Origin: Terriglobia bacterium
GTDB taxonomy: Bacteria > Acidobacteriota > Terriglobia > Terriglobales > Acidobacteriaceae
DNA: 64,000 bases
Assembly (NCBI GenBank): GCA_020073665.1
Contig: JAIQEU010000006.1
Span: forward strand, 1-64,000
Reading direction: 5' to 3'
The translations under genes were made by a program, and so were the position numbers. The first letter of the stretch is position 1. The number at the start of each line of letters is the position of its first letter. Below are positions 52,810 to 62,082 of the stretch, in pieces. The notes under the pieces are model-generated. The model saw only the letters and a list, made by a program, of their open reading frames with translations, made no database searches and was not told the DNA's origin.

Positions 52810-53031
52810 ATGATTCAACGACAGTGTCCAGAATGTGGTGGCGAGTTGGTGTTAGCCAGGCGTCCCGATCACCAATCGGGACCAGGAATCATGGCCGGTC
52901 CGTCGACTTTTTGGCGCTGCGGAGTTTGCGGAGGCGGGTTCACTGCGGAACAGGTTCGCGAAAACAAACGCGCCAGGGCCACATCGCTCGAGCAGTCCTC
53001 GGAACACCCCAACGGACAGGGAACTGGCTAG
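52810..53031 (+). CDS. Small zinc-ribbon protein, 73 aa
   Basis: CPECGGELVLARR and a later CGVCGGGF give two CxxC pairs, a rubredoxin-like or ribbon fold, followed by a charged helix. Function unknown. Ribosome site weak. Confidence 0.65.
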   Translation: MIQRQCPECGGELVLARRPDHQSGPGIMAGPSTFWRCGVCGGGFTAEQVRENKRARATSLEQSSEHPNGQGTG

Positions 53032-53099
53032 CTGTTGAAAAATCGCCATCACACTCATTGACCCCGGGTTGTGAGCGGTAATGCCCGTTAATCGCCAAC
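53032..53099. repeat. Palindromic (MITE-like) repeat, diverged
   Basis: AATCGCCATCACACTCATTG on the left; the right arm (GAGCGGTAATGCCCGTTAAT) is altered. Confidence 0.55.
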
Positions 53100-53500
53100 T
53101 ACTTGGATTCGTCACCTTTATCACCGGTCGGCGTCCATCTACCTTTGCCAAGCGAGAACAAGAGATAATCAGTAGCTGCATCTGGCAAATCAGAGAACTC
53201 TTGAACGCACTCGCGTTTCGCATTCCTTGTAAACCAACCAACCATGAATCCCTCTGCCTCCTCGACGATGAAAGACGACGGAGTGAATCGTTTGTCGTAG
53301 GATTCACCCAGTAAAGCTCTGGCCGTTTCAGGATGTTCACGAAGGTATCTCACAATTTCCGAAGACGGGAGGTCGGAGATGGCCATTGCGTCTCTGACTC
53401 CTATGCGCTGAACCTTGAATCCTTCAGGGAATCCGGCTCTACTTCGTTTTCGTCTCCAACTCCACACGCTGGAATCGTACCACCACGGTGATCCACTCAA
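53099..53500 (-). CDS. Conserved hypothetical protein, 133 aa
   Basis: No named domain. A basic N-terminal region (WRRKRSRAGFPEGFKVQRIG) is followed by MAISDLPSSEIVRYLREHPE, FTPSSFIVEEAEGFMVGWF and DAATDYLLFSLGKGRWTP, which look protein-like and conserved. Start uncertain: TTG 53500, or ATG 53386 at MAISDL. Confidence 0.6.
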   Translation of the reverse strand: MSGSPWWYDSSVWSWRRKRSRAGFPEGFKVQRIGVRDAMAISDLPSSEIVRYLREHPETARALLGESYDKRFTPSSFIVEEAEGFMVGWFTRNAKRECVQEFSDLPDAATDYLLFSLGKGRWTPTGDKGDESK

Positions 53501-53538
53501 CCAAAGCGAGCGTCGCTGGCGAGTTGAGTCGCCGATGG

Positions 53539-53611
53539 TTGGCGTAACATCGCGATAACACTCAAAACCCTCCCGTCCTCGTCAATGAGTGTAATCGCCT
53601 GTTTACGTCAA
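53539..53611. repeat. Palindromic (MITE-like) repeat, compact full copy
   Basis: 73 bp: TTGGCGTAACATCGCGATAA on the left and AGTGTAATCGCCTGTTTACG, TCAA on the right, with near-complementary ends. Confidence 0.8.
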
Positions 53612-53836
53612 TTGCGTTCACGCGACGGAACCCAAGCATTCGAGGCGGTGTCTGTTAACCTGAGAACTAAGCAGCCAGGGAGTGTCTGTGGTCCTGATCT
53701 TAGGTGACCGCTACGGGAGCTATCACAGCCAACTGAGCCGGGGTGTTCACCATCAAGGAACGGACGCACCGGGTCTGTATTGAGTGTTCTCCCAGCAACC
53801 GTCTTGGCGTCCACATTGCGAGTGGTAGGATTGCGT

Positions 53837-54076
53837 ATGCCCAAAACACTGATGCAGTCTGTAGTCGGTCAACTCCAGAAAGAACGCAAGCGACTTGAAG
53901 ATGAGCTACACCGCGTGAAGGCCGCCCTGACTGCTTTCGGGAAAGTCTACCTGAAAGACAGCAAACCTAGACCTGCAGCGCCCCACAAGAAGCGAACTAT
54001 TTCGGCTGCCGGGCGCAAGAGAATAGCAGCAGCTCAAAAAGCACGGTGGGCAAAGATCAGGGCCGGCAAAAAATGA
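53837..54076 (+). CDS. Coiled-coil protein with basic C-terminus, 79 aa
   Basis: A coiled coil (SVVGQLQKERKRLEDELHRV) is followed by a very basic end, SAAGRKRIAAAQKARWAKIR. The repeated RKRIAAAQKARWAK pattern is found in many short proteins and may bind nucleic acid. AGGA precedes ATG 53837. Role unknown. Confidence 0.65.
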   Translation: MPKTLMQSVVGQLQKERKRLEDELHRVKAALTAFGKVYLKDSKPRPAAPHKKRTISAAGRKRIAAAQKARWAKIRAGKK

Positions 54077-54286
54077 GTTAGGGCGGTTCCGCTACGATGG
54101 GGGATATCACATGCTCCCATAGGGACGCCGCAAATGCGGCCATGAGTGAAAATCACGTTGCGTCGGCAGTAACCGCATAGGATCCGAGTAGGCGACAATC
54201 CAGGAACAATCTCTTTCAAGCTCTACAGTCGAAGGGGAATCGCCGCCAACAGGTAAAATGAGTCGGCCAATTAGAACTGTTAAGCG

Positions 54287-55672
54287 ATGATTGTGAACTT
54301 CGCGGAGCGCGCGCACAACCACAACTGGGCACTGGACCCGGTCGTCCGATCCTTGCTCGATACGGATTTCTACAAGCTGCTGATGTTGCAGTTCATCTGG
54401 AAACATTACCCGAAAACGCGGGTGTCGTTCTCGCTGTTCAATCGCACTTCTTCTGTGTGTCTGGCCGACATGTTCTCAACCAAGGAGGTAATCGAGCAGT
54501 TGGAACATGTCAGGAAACTGCGGTTTCGAAAATCCGAACTGGTCTGGCTGGCCGGCAACACGTTCTATGGCCACCGCGGAATTTTTGAGCCCGAATTCCT
54601 GGAATGGCTGGAACAGGATTTCAAATTGTCGAACTATGCGTTATCGGTCAAGGACGGCCAGTTCCATATGTCGTTCGATGGCTATTGGCCTGAAACCACC
54701 ATGTGGGAACTCTATGCCCTCTCCATCCTCGATGAGCTGCGGACGAGAGCCGGCATGAAGAAGTTGAGCGAGTTCGATCTCGATATTTTATATGCCCGGG
54801 CAAAAACGAAACTTTGGGGCAAGATTGAACGCCTGCGCGGCGTGCCCAATCTGAGCGTGGCAGATTTCGGAACCCGGCGCCGGCACAGCTTCCTGTGGCA
54901 GGAATACGTGGTCAAGGCGATGGCTTCCAATCTCGGCAGTGGTTTTATTGGAACGTCGAACGCTTTTCTCGCACACAAGCACGATCTTGAGGCAATTGGA
55001 ACGAATGCTCACGAAATCCCGATGGTCCTGGCCGCGTTGGCGAACGATGACCAGGCCCTGAAGGCTTCTCAATACCATGTACTCGATCTTTGGCAGCGTA
55101 CGTACGACGGAGCGCTGCGGATCATGCTCCCCGATACCTTTGGAACCACCCAATTTTTGAAGGGTGCACCCGACTGGACGGCAGATTGGACTGGCCAGCG
55201 CATGGACAGCAAGAATCCGTATGTGGCAGGCGACGAATACATCGAGTGGCTGAAGGAACGCGGACGGGACCCGCGTGACAAACTAGTCATCGCCTCGGAC
55301 GCTCTCGACATCGATGAAATCATCAGTCTCCACGCTTATTTCGGTGGAACGCTGCAGGGTGGCGCTACTTCCCAGGAATTTCGACGCGCCGCCGACTTCC
55401 AGGATCGGCAAAAGTGGGTTCCAGGCCGGCGCATTCGATTCAGCGCGGGCTGGGGAACTTTGCTGACCAACGATTTCCGCGGCTGCGATCCCAAGGGCAG
55501 CAGCGAATTTGATCCGATCGGTCTGATCTGCAAAGTGTGCGAGGTAGAAGGGCGGCCGGCGGTGAAGCTCTCCGACAATTATGCGAAGGCGCTCGGTCCG
55601 GCGTCGGAAGTCGAACGCTACCGGCGCGTGTTCGGTACAGCCGGGATGACGAACGCTCCGCTGGTTGCGTGA
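54287..55672 (+). CDS. pncB: Nicotinate phosphoribosyltransferase
   Basis: The 461-residue enzyme makes nicotinate mononucleotide from nicotinate and PRPP in NAD salvage. Family marks: SLLDTDFYKLLMLQFIWKHY, DFGTRRRHSFLWQEYVVKAM (with the substrate-site arginines), GFIGTSNAFLAHKHDLEAIG, GTNAHEIPMVLAAL with the phosphorylatable-type histidine, and VKLSDNYAKALG near the end. Length is as expected for the bacterial type. Monocistronic, followed by an attachment-like remnant and a terminator. Confidence 0.96.
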   Translation: MIVNFAERAHNHNWALDPVVRSLLDTDFYKLLMLQFIWKHYPKTRVSFSLFNRTSSVCLADMFSTKEVIEQLEHVRKLRFRKSELVWLAGNTFYGHRGIFEPEFLEWLEQDFKLSNYALSVKDGQFHMSFDGYWPETTMWELYALSILDELRTRAGMKKLSEFDLDILYARAKTKLWGKIERLRGVPNLSVADFGTRRRHSFLWQEYVVKAMASNLGSGFIGTSNAFLAHKHDLEAIGTNAHEIPMVLAALANDDQALKASQYHVLDLWQRTYDGALRIMLPDTFGTTQFLKGAPDWTADWTGQRMDSKNPYVAGDEYIEWLKERGRDPRDKLVIASDALDIDEIISLHAYFGGTLQGGATSQEFRRAADFQDRQKWVPGRRIRFSAGWGTLLTNDFRGCDPKGSSEFDPIGLICKVCEVEGRPAVKLSDNYAKALGPASEVERYRRVFGTAGMTNAPLVA

Positions 55673-55741
55673 GGCAGTAGGAATGCCAGTGTCGAACAAG
55701 TCGTGGAACAGATTGGGAACAGAACAGGGCAAAACAGGGTA

Positions 55742-55783
55742 GAGCCCAAAGGTCGGTGGTTTAAATCCACCCCCCCGCAAGCA
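55742..55783 (+). other. tRNA 3'-end-like fragment (attachment remnant 2)
   Basis: GAGCCCAAAGGTCGGTGGTT, AAATCCACC and CCCGCAAGCA match the fragment at 35764 nearly base for base, and the flanking TTCTCCAGCAAC also matches. The antisense reads RGGGFKPPTFGL, as at the integrase remnant. The 5' tRNA half is missing. Confidence 0.6.
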
Positions 55784-55803
55784 ATTTCTCCAGCAACTTA
55801 TTT

Positions 55804-55834
55804 GGCGCTCCGAGAAGAGCGCCCTTTCCATTTT
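55804..55834 (+). terminator. Rho-independent terminator after pncB
   Basis: GGCGCTC pairs with GAGCGCC across a six-base loop, followed by CTTTCCATTTTC. Confidence 0.6.
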
Positions 55835-55941
55835 CGAAAGAATCTTCCTCCTGGATAGCGGCGTTTGCCGGATTCCGAAGACGGAAGCTGGGATCTTTTT
55901 ACACCAACCCCCAAAAGGCGAGGCTATAATTCACGCCACCG

Positions 55942-57129
55942 ATGAACAGGGCAACCCGGCGAGTGGCGTCTCCACATGTCGTCAGCATCGAGGACTTCCG
56001 CCCCCTAGCGCAACGCAGGGTGCCAAAGGCTGTGTTCGACTATCTCGACGGCGGCGCAGAAGGGGAAGTGACGCTGCGCGAGAACTGTCGTGCGTTTCAG
56101 GACGTGACCTTCCGGCCGCGCCATGCCGTGGCGGTGCCTCATTGTGATTTGAGCACACGCGTACTCGGCTTAGACTTTGGGTTACCGGTGTTGCTTGCAC
56201 CCGTAGGCTACAGCCGCCTCATGCATCCGGGCGGCGAAGTGGCAGCTGCCCGGGCCGCCGGGGCCGCCGGGACTGCATACATTCTGTCCACGATTTCCGG
56301 GCATCGCCTGGAAGATGTAAAGGCAGCCTCCCCGGGCCACGTGTTTTACCAGCTTTATCTGATGGGTGGCCGTGGAGCCGCAGAGGCGGCGATTGAACGG
56401 GCCCGGGGTGCGGGTTTTTCTGCACTGGTCGTCACGATTGATACGGCTGTATCCGGAATGCGCGAGCGTGACTTCCGGAATGGCATGAAAGAGCTGATCA
56501 GTGGCGGGCTGCTGGCAAAGATCCCGTTTCTGCCCCAGGTATTATCGCGCCCGGGCTGGCTGCTCAGCTTCCTGCTCGACGGCGGCTTGCCGTCATTGCC
56601 CAACGTTGCCATTCCCGGCGAGGGACCGATGCCGCTGGTGGATGTCAATGCCGCTTTAGCAAGCTCGACCGTGACTTGGGGAGACTTGCAGTGGATCCGC
56701 GAGCTTTGGCGGGGGCCTGTGGTTATCAAGGGTGTCCTTACCGGGGACGATGCCCGCAGGGCCATCGACGAAGGAGCCGCAGCCGTGGTGGTGTCCAATC
56801 ACGGCGGACGTCAGCTGGACTGCGTTCCCGCCTCGTTGCGTGCGTTGCCGGAAGTTGTCGCCGCCGTGAACGGACGGATTGAGGTGCTCATGGATGGCGG
56901 CATTCGTCGCGGCAGCGACATCGTGAAGGCCATTTGCCTCGGAGCCCGCGCCGTTCTGTGCGGCCGCGCTTACGCCTACGGGCTTGCTGCCGCGGGAGAA
57001 GCTGGCGTCACTCGTGCGCTTGAGATTTTGCGGGCTGATATCGAGCGTACTCTAAAGCTGCTCGGATGCCCGTCGGTATCGGTGCTCGATCGTACGTATG
57101 TAAATGTTCCGTCGAGCTGGCAAGCTTGA
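55942..57129 (+). CDS. FMN-dependent alpha-hydroxy-acid dehydrogenase/oxidase
   Basis: The 395-residue TIM-barrel enzyme belongs to the lactate dehydrogenase (LldD)/glycolate oxidase/mandelate dehydrogenase family: FDYLDGGAEGEVTLREN, APVGYSRLMHPGGEVAAARA, the catalytic SNHGGRQLDCVPA, and the FMN-phosphate site DGGIRRGSDIVKA. It oxidises a 2-hydroxy acid to the 2-oxo acid. Which acid cannot be told from the sequence. Preceded by about 100 bp of AT-rich promoter space. Confidence 0.92.
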   Translation: MNRATRRVASPHVVSIEDFRPLAQRRVPKAVFDYLDGGAEGEVTLRENCRAFQDVTFRPRHAVAVPHCDLSTRVLGLDFGLPVLLAPVGYSRLMHPGGEVAAARAAGAAGTAYILSTISGHRLEDVKAASPGHVFYQLYLMGGRGAAEAAIERARGAGFSALVVTIDTAVSGMRERDFRNGMKELISGGLLAKIPFLPQVLSRPGWLLSFLLDGGLPSLPNVAIPGEGPMPLVDVNAALASSTVTWGDLQWIRELWRGPVVIKGVLTGDDARRAIDEGAAAVVVSNHGGRQLDCVPASLRALPEVVAAVNGRIEVLMDGGIRRGSDIVKAICLGARAVLCGRAYAYGLAAAGEAGVTRALEILRADIERTLKLLGCPSVSVLDRTYVNVPSSWQA

Positions 57130-57197
57130 CATCTTCAGGAACGTCGCCTACCTGTCCGGAACCCGTGACAGAGACATGGTCTTACGAACCATCAGAA

Positions 57198-58268
57198 CTA
57201 ATCCCCATTTTGGGTTAGCGAAACTGGTTGGCTATCGCGCGCCAGCCGTCGCTGGCTCATGCTGGGCTTGACGGTAACCGGGTCCAGGAAGGTCATCATA
57301 TTGCGCAAACGCGCGCCCACACGCTCAATTTGGTGTTCCTGCTCTTTCTGGCGCGTGGCTTCAAACCATCCCCTCCCCGACTCGTTTTCCGCGATCCACT
57401 CTCGGGCGTAGGTTCCGTCCTGGATCTCCTTCAAGATTTGTCTCATCGTCTGCCGGGTTTGATCAGTGATGATGCGCGGGCCGCCAGTGTAATCTCCGTG
57501 CTCGGCCGTGTCGCTGACGGAATAGCGCATGTAGTTGAGCCCGCCACGGTACATCAGGTCCACGATAAGCTTCAATTCATGCAAGCATTCGAAGTATGCA
57601 ATCTCCGGCTGGTAGCCGGCTTCTACCAGGGTCTCAAAGCCTGCTTTGACCAGCGCACTTACTCCTCCGCACAACACAGTCTGCTCGCCGAAGAGATCGG
57701 TTTCGGTCTCCTCGGCAAACGTAGTCTCGATCACGCCCGCACGGGTTGCACCAAGTGCCTTTGCGTACGAAAGCGCCAACTGCTTTGCAGTTCCGCTGGC
57801 ATCCTGATGGATAGCCAAAAGAGCAGGCGTGCCGCCACCTTCCAGGAACACCTCACGCACGCGATGGCCGGGCGCCTTGGGCGCGATCATGGAAACATCG
57901 ATGTCAGAGGGAGGCGTTATGGTTCCAAAGCGAATATTGAAGCCGTGGGCAAACATCAGCGTTTTTCCCGCCGACAAATGCGGCGCGATGTCTTGCTGGT
58001 AGACTTCCGGCTGGGCCGTGTCCGGCACCAGGATCATGATCACATCAGCCCAGGATGCGGCGTCGGATACCGACGTGACCGTGAGTCCCTGCGCTTGCGC
58101 CTTGGCTCGAGATTCGCTTTCCGGCGCCAGGCCCACTCGCACCTGGACTCCGCTATCTTTCAAGTTGAGCGCGTGGGCGTGTCCCTGGGAGCCGTATCCA
58201 ATAATGGCTACCTTCTTGTTTCGAATCAACGCCACATCCGCAGAGCTATCGTGAAACATGTTTGCCAT
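57198..58268 (-). CDS. ilvC: Ketol-acid reductoisomerase
   Basis: The 356-residue class I enzyme catalyses the second common step of valine and isoleucine synthesis with NADPH and Mg. Visible: the Rossmann motif [29 protein letters not shown], the acidic metal ligands of [32 protein letters not shown] and [15 protein letters not shown] 58268 follows AAAGGAA. It is the last gene of the leuA-ilvB-ilvN-ilvC operon, 26 bp after ilvN. Confidence 0.97.
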   Translation of the reverse strand: MANMFHDSSADVALIRNKKVAIIGYGSQGHAHALNLKDSGVQVRVGLAPESESRAKAQAQGLTVTSVSDAASWADVIMILVPDTAQPEVYQQDIAPHLSAGKTLMFAHGFNIRFGTITPPSDIDVSMIAPKAPGHRVREVFLEGGGTPALLAIHQDASGTAKQLALSYAKALGATRAGVIETTFAEETETDLFGEQTVLCGGVSALVKAGFETLVEAGYQPEIAYFECLHELKLIVDLMYRGGLNYMRYSVSDTAEHGDYTGGPRIITDQTRQTMRQILKEIQDGTYAREWIAENESGRGWFEATRQKEQEHQIERVGARLRNMMTFLDPVTVKPSMSQRRLARDSQPVSLTQNGD

Positions 58269-58294
58269 GAGTATTCCTTTCGAATTGTCTGCCA

Positions 58295-58846
58295 CTAAAC
58301 CGAGTACTGGACATCGTCGTCCGCTGCCAGCTGGGCCACCGGGTTCGCTGTTGAGACGACGGAAGAACACTTACTGCCCCGTCGCATGGCGACAATGCCG
58401 GTTCGCACCATTTCCAGCACGCCATAAGGGCGAAGCATCTCCAGCAGCCCGTCTATCTTGTCGTCGCCGCCTGTGATTTCGATGATGAGGGATTCGGGCG
58501 CAACGTCGACCACACGCGCCCGGAAGACACTGGCGAGTTCCAACACATGGGATCGTGCCTCGTGCATGGCCGCGACTTTGATCATCGCCAGATCGCGCAC
58601 GATCGCCGGCGCGGTGGTGATGTTTTCCACCAGCAACACGTTCACCAGTTTGTAGAGGTTGGCTTCGATGCGGCGTGCCTGATCCGGGTCGGCCTCGACC
58701 GTAATGGTCATGCGAGACACCTCCGGCTTTTCCGTCCGCCCCACCGTCAGCGAGTCAATATTGAAGGCTCGGCGGCGAAACAGCGACGCCACTCGGGTCA
58801 GCACGCCCGGCTTGTTTTCGACGTAGACAACGTATGTATTCAACAT
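58295..58846 (-). CDS. ilvN: Acetolactate synthase small (regulatory) subunit
   Basis: The 183-residue protein has an N-terminal ACT domain ([27 protein letters not shown] at about 5-32 with the valine-binding loop) and the ALS_ss_C domain ([40 protein letters not shown]). It activates IlvB and mediates valine feedback. It starts 10 bp after the ilvB stop. The last 15 residues are a loose tail. Confidence 0.95.
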   Translation of the reverse strand: MLNTYVVYVENKPGVLTRVASLFRRRAFNIDSLTVGRTEKPEVSRMTITVEADPDQARRIEANLYKLVNVLLVENITTAPAIVRDLAMIKVAAMHEARSHVLELASVFRARVVDVAPESLIIEITGGDDKIDGLLEMLRPYGVLEMVRTGIVAMRRGSKCSSVVSTANPVAQLAADDDVQYSV

Positions 58847-58856
58847 ATTGTTTTGG

Positions 58857-60569
58857 TTACTCGTCAGCAGCGGTCTCCACAATGGGGCCTGGCCGCCGGA
58901 TCATTTCGTGCAATGCGGCCCCCGCCGCGACCATGGGATAAACGGTATCTTCCTGCTCAACCTGAAAGTTGATCAGCACCGGCCCGTCGTTCTGCCGGGC
59001 TGACTGCACAGAGGGCACCACTTGAGAGCGCTGGGTGACGGTCGCAGTGCGGATGCCGTAGGCCTCTGCAATTTTCGCGAAATCCGGGTTCAGCAGCGGC
59101 GTAGCCTGGTAGTTGCGCTCGTAAAAAAACTCTTGCCACTGGCGCACCATGCCGAGATAGCCGTTGTTGATAATCGCAATGTTGATTTTCAGATTCTCCT
59201 GCACCATGGTAGCAAGCTCACACATGGTCATCTGGAAGCCGCCGTCTCCCACCACGACCCAGACTTCCGCTTCGGGGCGGGCAACCTTCACTCCGATCGC
59301 GGCGGGCAAGGCAAATCCCATTGTTCCCAACCCACCCGAGGTGATCAGCGAGCGCGGCTCCTCGTGCTTGTAGTACTGCGCTTCCCACATCTGGTGCTGG
59401 CCAACGTCGGTGACAACCACCGTGTTGCTTCCTCGCGTCTCCCGCCAGAGGTCGTTGATTACGTGGGCTGCGTAGAGATGCCCGTTATCCGGCAGGTTCT
59501 GAATATCGCGGACTGCCGACTGGCCTTTGAGCCCGTCGATAAAATCCAGCCACTCGCTGCGGTCGATCGATTCGATTCTGGGCAACATTTCGCGCAGCAC
59601 TTCGCGCAAATCGCCGACCAGCGCCACATCGACTTTGACGTTCTTGTTGATCTCAGCCGGATCAATCTCCACGTGAATCTTTTTGGCAGTGGGTGCGTAA
59701 GTCTTCAGGTTTCCAGTGACGCGATCATCGAAGCGCATGCCGAGCGCGATCAACAGGTCAGCCTCCTGGATGGTGTGGTTTACCCAGGCTTCGCCGTGCA
59801 TTCCCATCATGCCGAGATTGAGGGGATGAGAAGCAGAAAGCGCGCCCAGGCCGAGCAGGGTGAGCGCCACCGGGATGCCAGCACGCTCGGCTAGGTCGCG
59901 CACCTCGCGCATCGCGCCCGAGAGGATCGCACCATGCCCCAGAAGGATCACGGGCCGCTTCGCGTTATGAATCAATTGCAGTGCGTGTTCATATTCATGG
60001 GAAGCGGGAGAAAGATCAGGGCGATATCCTGGCAGTTGTGGTGCGGCAGACTCCCAGTCGAACTCGCATGCCGACTGTTGGGCATCCTTGGTAATATCCA
60101 CCAAAACCGGTCCCGGGCGGCCCGAACGCGCGACATAAAAAGCTTCGCGGAGGGTGCGCGCCAAATCACCGACGTGAGTTACCAGGTAGTTGTGCTTGGT
60201 GATCGGGAGGGTGATTCCCGTAATATCGGTCTCCTGAAATGCATCCGAGCCAATCAATTTGCTGCCCACCTGGCCGGTAATGCAAACGATCGGAGAAGAG
60301 TCCATCATGGCCGTGGCAATGCCGGTCACCATGTTGGTGGCGCCTGGCCCGGAGGTTGCAACCGCGACGCCAACCTGTCCGCTGGCGCGTGCGTAGCCGT
60401 CGGCCATGTGGGTCGCGCCCTGCTCATGACGCACCAGCACGTGATGAACGCGGCTGTGCTTGAGCGCGTCATAAGCCGGCAGGATCGCGCCCCCTGGATA
60501 TCCGAAGACGTGGGTCACGCCCTCGCGCTCCAGGCATTCCCAAATAATCTGTGCTCCGGTTTTCTTCAT
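58857..60569 (-). CDS. ilvB: Acetolactate synthase large subunit
   Basis: The 570-residue TPP enzyme condenses pyruvate (or pyruvate and 2-oxobutyrate). Visible: HVFGYPGGAILPAYDALKHS, VRHEQGATHMADGYARASG with the catalytic glutamate, the FAD/ubiquinone-like middle domain, and the TPP motif VVGDGGFQMTMCEL to IAIINN. The ATG at 60569 has AAGGAG ten bases upstream; a TTG three codons earlier is too close. Second gene of the operon, 61 bp after leuA. Confidence 0.97.
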   Translation of the reverse strand: MKKTGAQIIWECLEREGVTHVFGYPGGAILPAYDALKHSRVHHVLVRHEQGATHMADGYARASGQVGVAVATSGPGATNMVTGIATAMMDSSPIVCITGQVGSKLIGSDAFQETDITGITLPITKHNYLVTHVGDLARTLREAFYVARSGRPGPVLVDITKDAQQSACEFDWESAAPQLPGYRPDLSPASHEYEHALQLIHNAKRPVILLGHGAILSGAMREVRDLAERAGIPVALTLLGLGALSASHPLNLGMMGMHGEAWVNHTIQEADLLIALGMRFDDRVTGNLKTYAPTAKKIHVEIDPAEINKNVKVDVALVGDLREVLREMLPRIESIDRSEWLDFIDGLKGQSAVRDIQNLPDNGHLYAAHVINDLWRETRGSNTVVVTDVGQHQMWEAQYYKHEEPRSLITSGGLGTMGFALPAAIGVKVARPEAEVWVVVGDGGFQMTMCELATMVQENLKINIAIINNGYLGMVRQWQEFFYERNYQATPLLNPDFAKIAEAYGIRTATVTQRSQVVPSVQSARQNDGPVLINFQVEQEDTVYPMVAAGAALHEMIRRPGPIVETAADE

Positions 60570-60630
60570 CGGATCCAAACTCCTTTGCTCTCACTTTGGC
60601 GTGCTGCCAACGGTACGGCTGTGCGCTGTA

Positions 60631-61968
60631 TCATACTCCCCACAAGTAATCGTCCCGCTGCTCGCCGTCATGACCGGTTGGGATTACCGGGGCTGCGGCT
60701 TCCTGGTCCTGATCATTCGAGGAATCCAAAACATGGGCGGGAGCGACATAGGCTTTGCTCCCCGTGGAAGTGCGCATTTGTTCGGCTGTATCGAACCGAG
60801 CCGAACGCCCCGCGCGCGCCTTCCGAATGAGGTCCAGAACGTGCGTATCCTCCACCACCTTGAGGTGGTCCGCGAGCGCGAGGAAAAGACGATAGATCTC
60901 ATCGAGTTCGTGGCGATCCAGCTGGAACCCCAACCCTTCGCAGCGCAGCCCAAGAGCATGGCGTCCGGAGTGTTTGCCCAGAACCAGTTGCGTGCAGGGA
61001 ACCCCCACGGACTGCGGGGTCATTATCTCGTAGGTCAACGGGTTCTTGATTACGCCATCCTGGTGAATACCCGCCTCATGCGCGAACGCGTTACGGCCAA
61101 TGATGGCTTTGTTGGATTGTACCGGCGCTCCCGTAATTTCAGTTAACAGTTGGCTCGCCGGAAACAGTTGCTCACTGACCACTGCAGTGTCGTAAGGGTA
61201 GCGGTCAGGCCGAACTCGCATGCTCATCACCAGCTCTTCCAATGAGGTGTTACCCGCACGTTCCCCTATGCCGTTCACGGTGCATTCCACCTGCCGTGCA
61301 CCTGCACTGACAGCCGCCAAAGAGTTGGCTGTCGCCAGACCCAAGTCATCGTGGCAGTGGGCGGAGATCACCACTTGCCCAACGCCACGCACCCGCTCAC
61401 TAATCCGCTCGATCAACTCCGCGAACTCAGACGGGACCGTATACCCGACGGTATCTGGAATGTTGACGGTGGTTGCACCGGCCTCGATTACTGCTTCCAG
61501 CACTTCGCACAGGAAGTCCGGGTCCGAGCGAGTAGCGTCCTCCGGCGAGAATTCCACGTCCTCGCAGAGGGACTTGGCCAATCGCACAGCGTCACGTGCC
61601 TGCTCAAGGCATTCCCGGCGCGAGACTCTTAACTTGTGCTGGAGGTGAATGTCTGAGGTTGCGAGAAAGGTATGGATGCGGGGATGAGCGGCTTGGTTGA
61701 GAGCCTGCCAGGCTCGTTCGACGTCCTCGCGCCGGCTCCGGGCCAGGGCCGCGATAACCGGCCGGCGGACGTTGTGCGCTACTGCCTGCACGGCGTGAAA
61801 GTCACCATCGGAGGAAATGGGAAATCCGGCCTCGATCACGTCCACGCCCAAACGGTCGAGCTGCTGTGCCATGCGCAGCTTCTCGTCCGAAGTCATGCTG
61901 CAACCTGGAGACTGTTCTCCGTCTCGTAAGGTAGTGTCAAATATCGTTACACGCTCGCGTCCCGACAA
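60631..61968 (-). CDS. leuA: 2-isopropylmalate synthase lacking the regulatory domain
   Basis: The 445-residue protein has the HMGL-like catalytic barrel of Leu[59 protein letters not shown], then [20 protein letters not shown] and [10 protein letters not shown]. After about residue 370 it lacks the C-terminal LeuA_dimer domain that senses leucine and ends in a 70-residue tail without visible fold. The start is TTG 61968 with AGGAGG six bases upstream. It heads the operon and is preceded by a leader peptide and terminator, which may supply the leucine control the enzyme lacks (inference). Confidence 0.92.
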   Translation of the reverse strand: MSGRERVTIFDTTLRDGEQSPGCSMTSDEKLRMAQQLDRLGVDVIEAGFPISSDGDFHAVQAVAHNVRRPVIAALARSRREDVERAWQALNQAAHPRIHTFLATSDIHLQHKLRVSRRECLEQARDAVRLAKSLCEDVEFSPEDATRSDPDFLCEVLEAVIEAGATTVNIPDTVGYTVPSEFAELIERISERVRGVGQVVISAHCHDDLGLATANSLAAVSAGARQVECTVNGIGERAGNTSLEELVMSMRVRPDRYPYDTAVVSEQLFPASQLLTEITGAPVQSNKAIIGRNAFAHEAGIHQDGVIKNPLTYEIMTPQSVGVPCTQLVLGKHSGRHALGLRCEGLGFQLDRHELDEIYRLFLALADHLKVVEDTHVLDLIRKARAGRSARFDTAEQMRTSTGSKAYVAPAHVLDSSNDQDQEAAAPVIPTGHDGEQRDDYLWGV

Positions 61969-62011
61969 GTGGTTCCTCCTCGCCCACCGAAGGCGTAAAT
62001 GAATGGTGCTG

Positions 62012-62054
62012 AAAATCAAAGGGCCATCATCCGTTTGCGGATAATGGCCCTTTT
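62012..62054 (-). terminator. Attenuator terminator of the leuA-ilv operon
   Basis: On the minus strand AAAGGGCCATTATCCG, loop CAAA, CGGATGATGGCCCTTT, then GATTTT: a 16-bp stem with one G-A mismatch-type position, between the leader peptide and leuA. Its 5' arm can also pair with CGGATGATGTAGCC at the end of the leader gene (62076-62090), giving two exclusive structures. Confidence 0.8.
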
Positions 62055-62082
62055 CGAAAACTTTACAGTTGCGATGGCTACA

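Noticed and set aside
9124-53611. Palindromic repeats as a possible CRISPR array
   Set aside because: The copies are kilobases apart, not regularly spaced, vary in centre length, and no cas genes are present.
57228-58298. A 356-codon plus-strand frame opposite ilvC
   Set aside because: ilvC is unmistakable on the minus strand; the opposite frame results from GC-rich codon bias.
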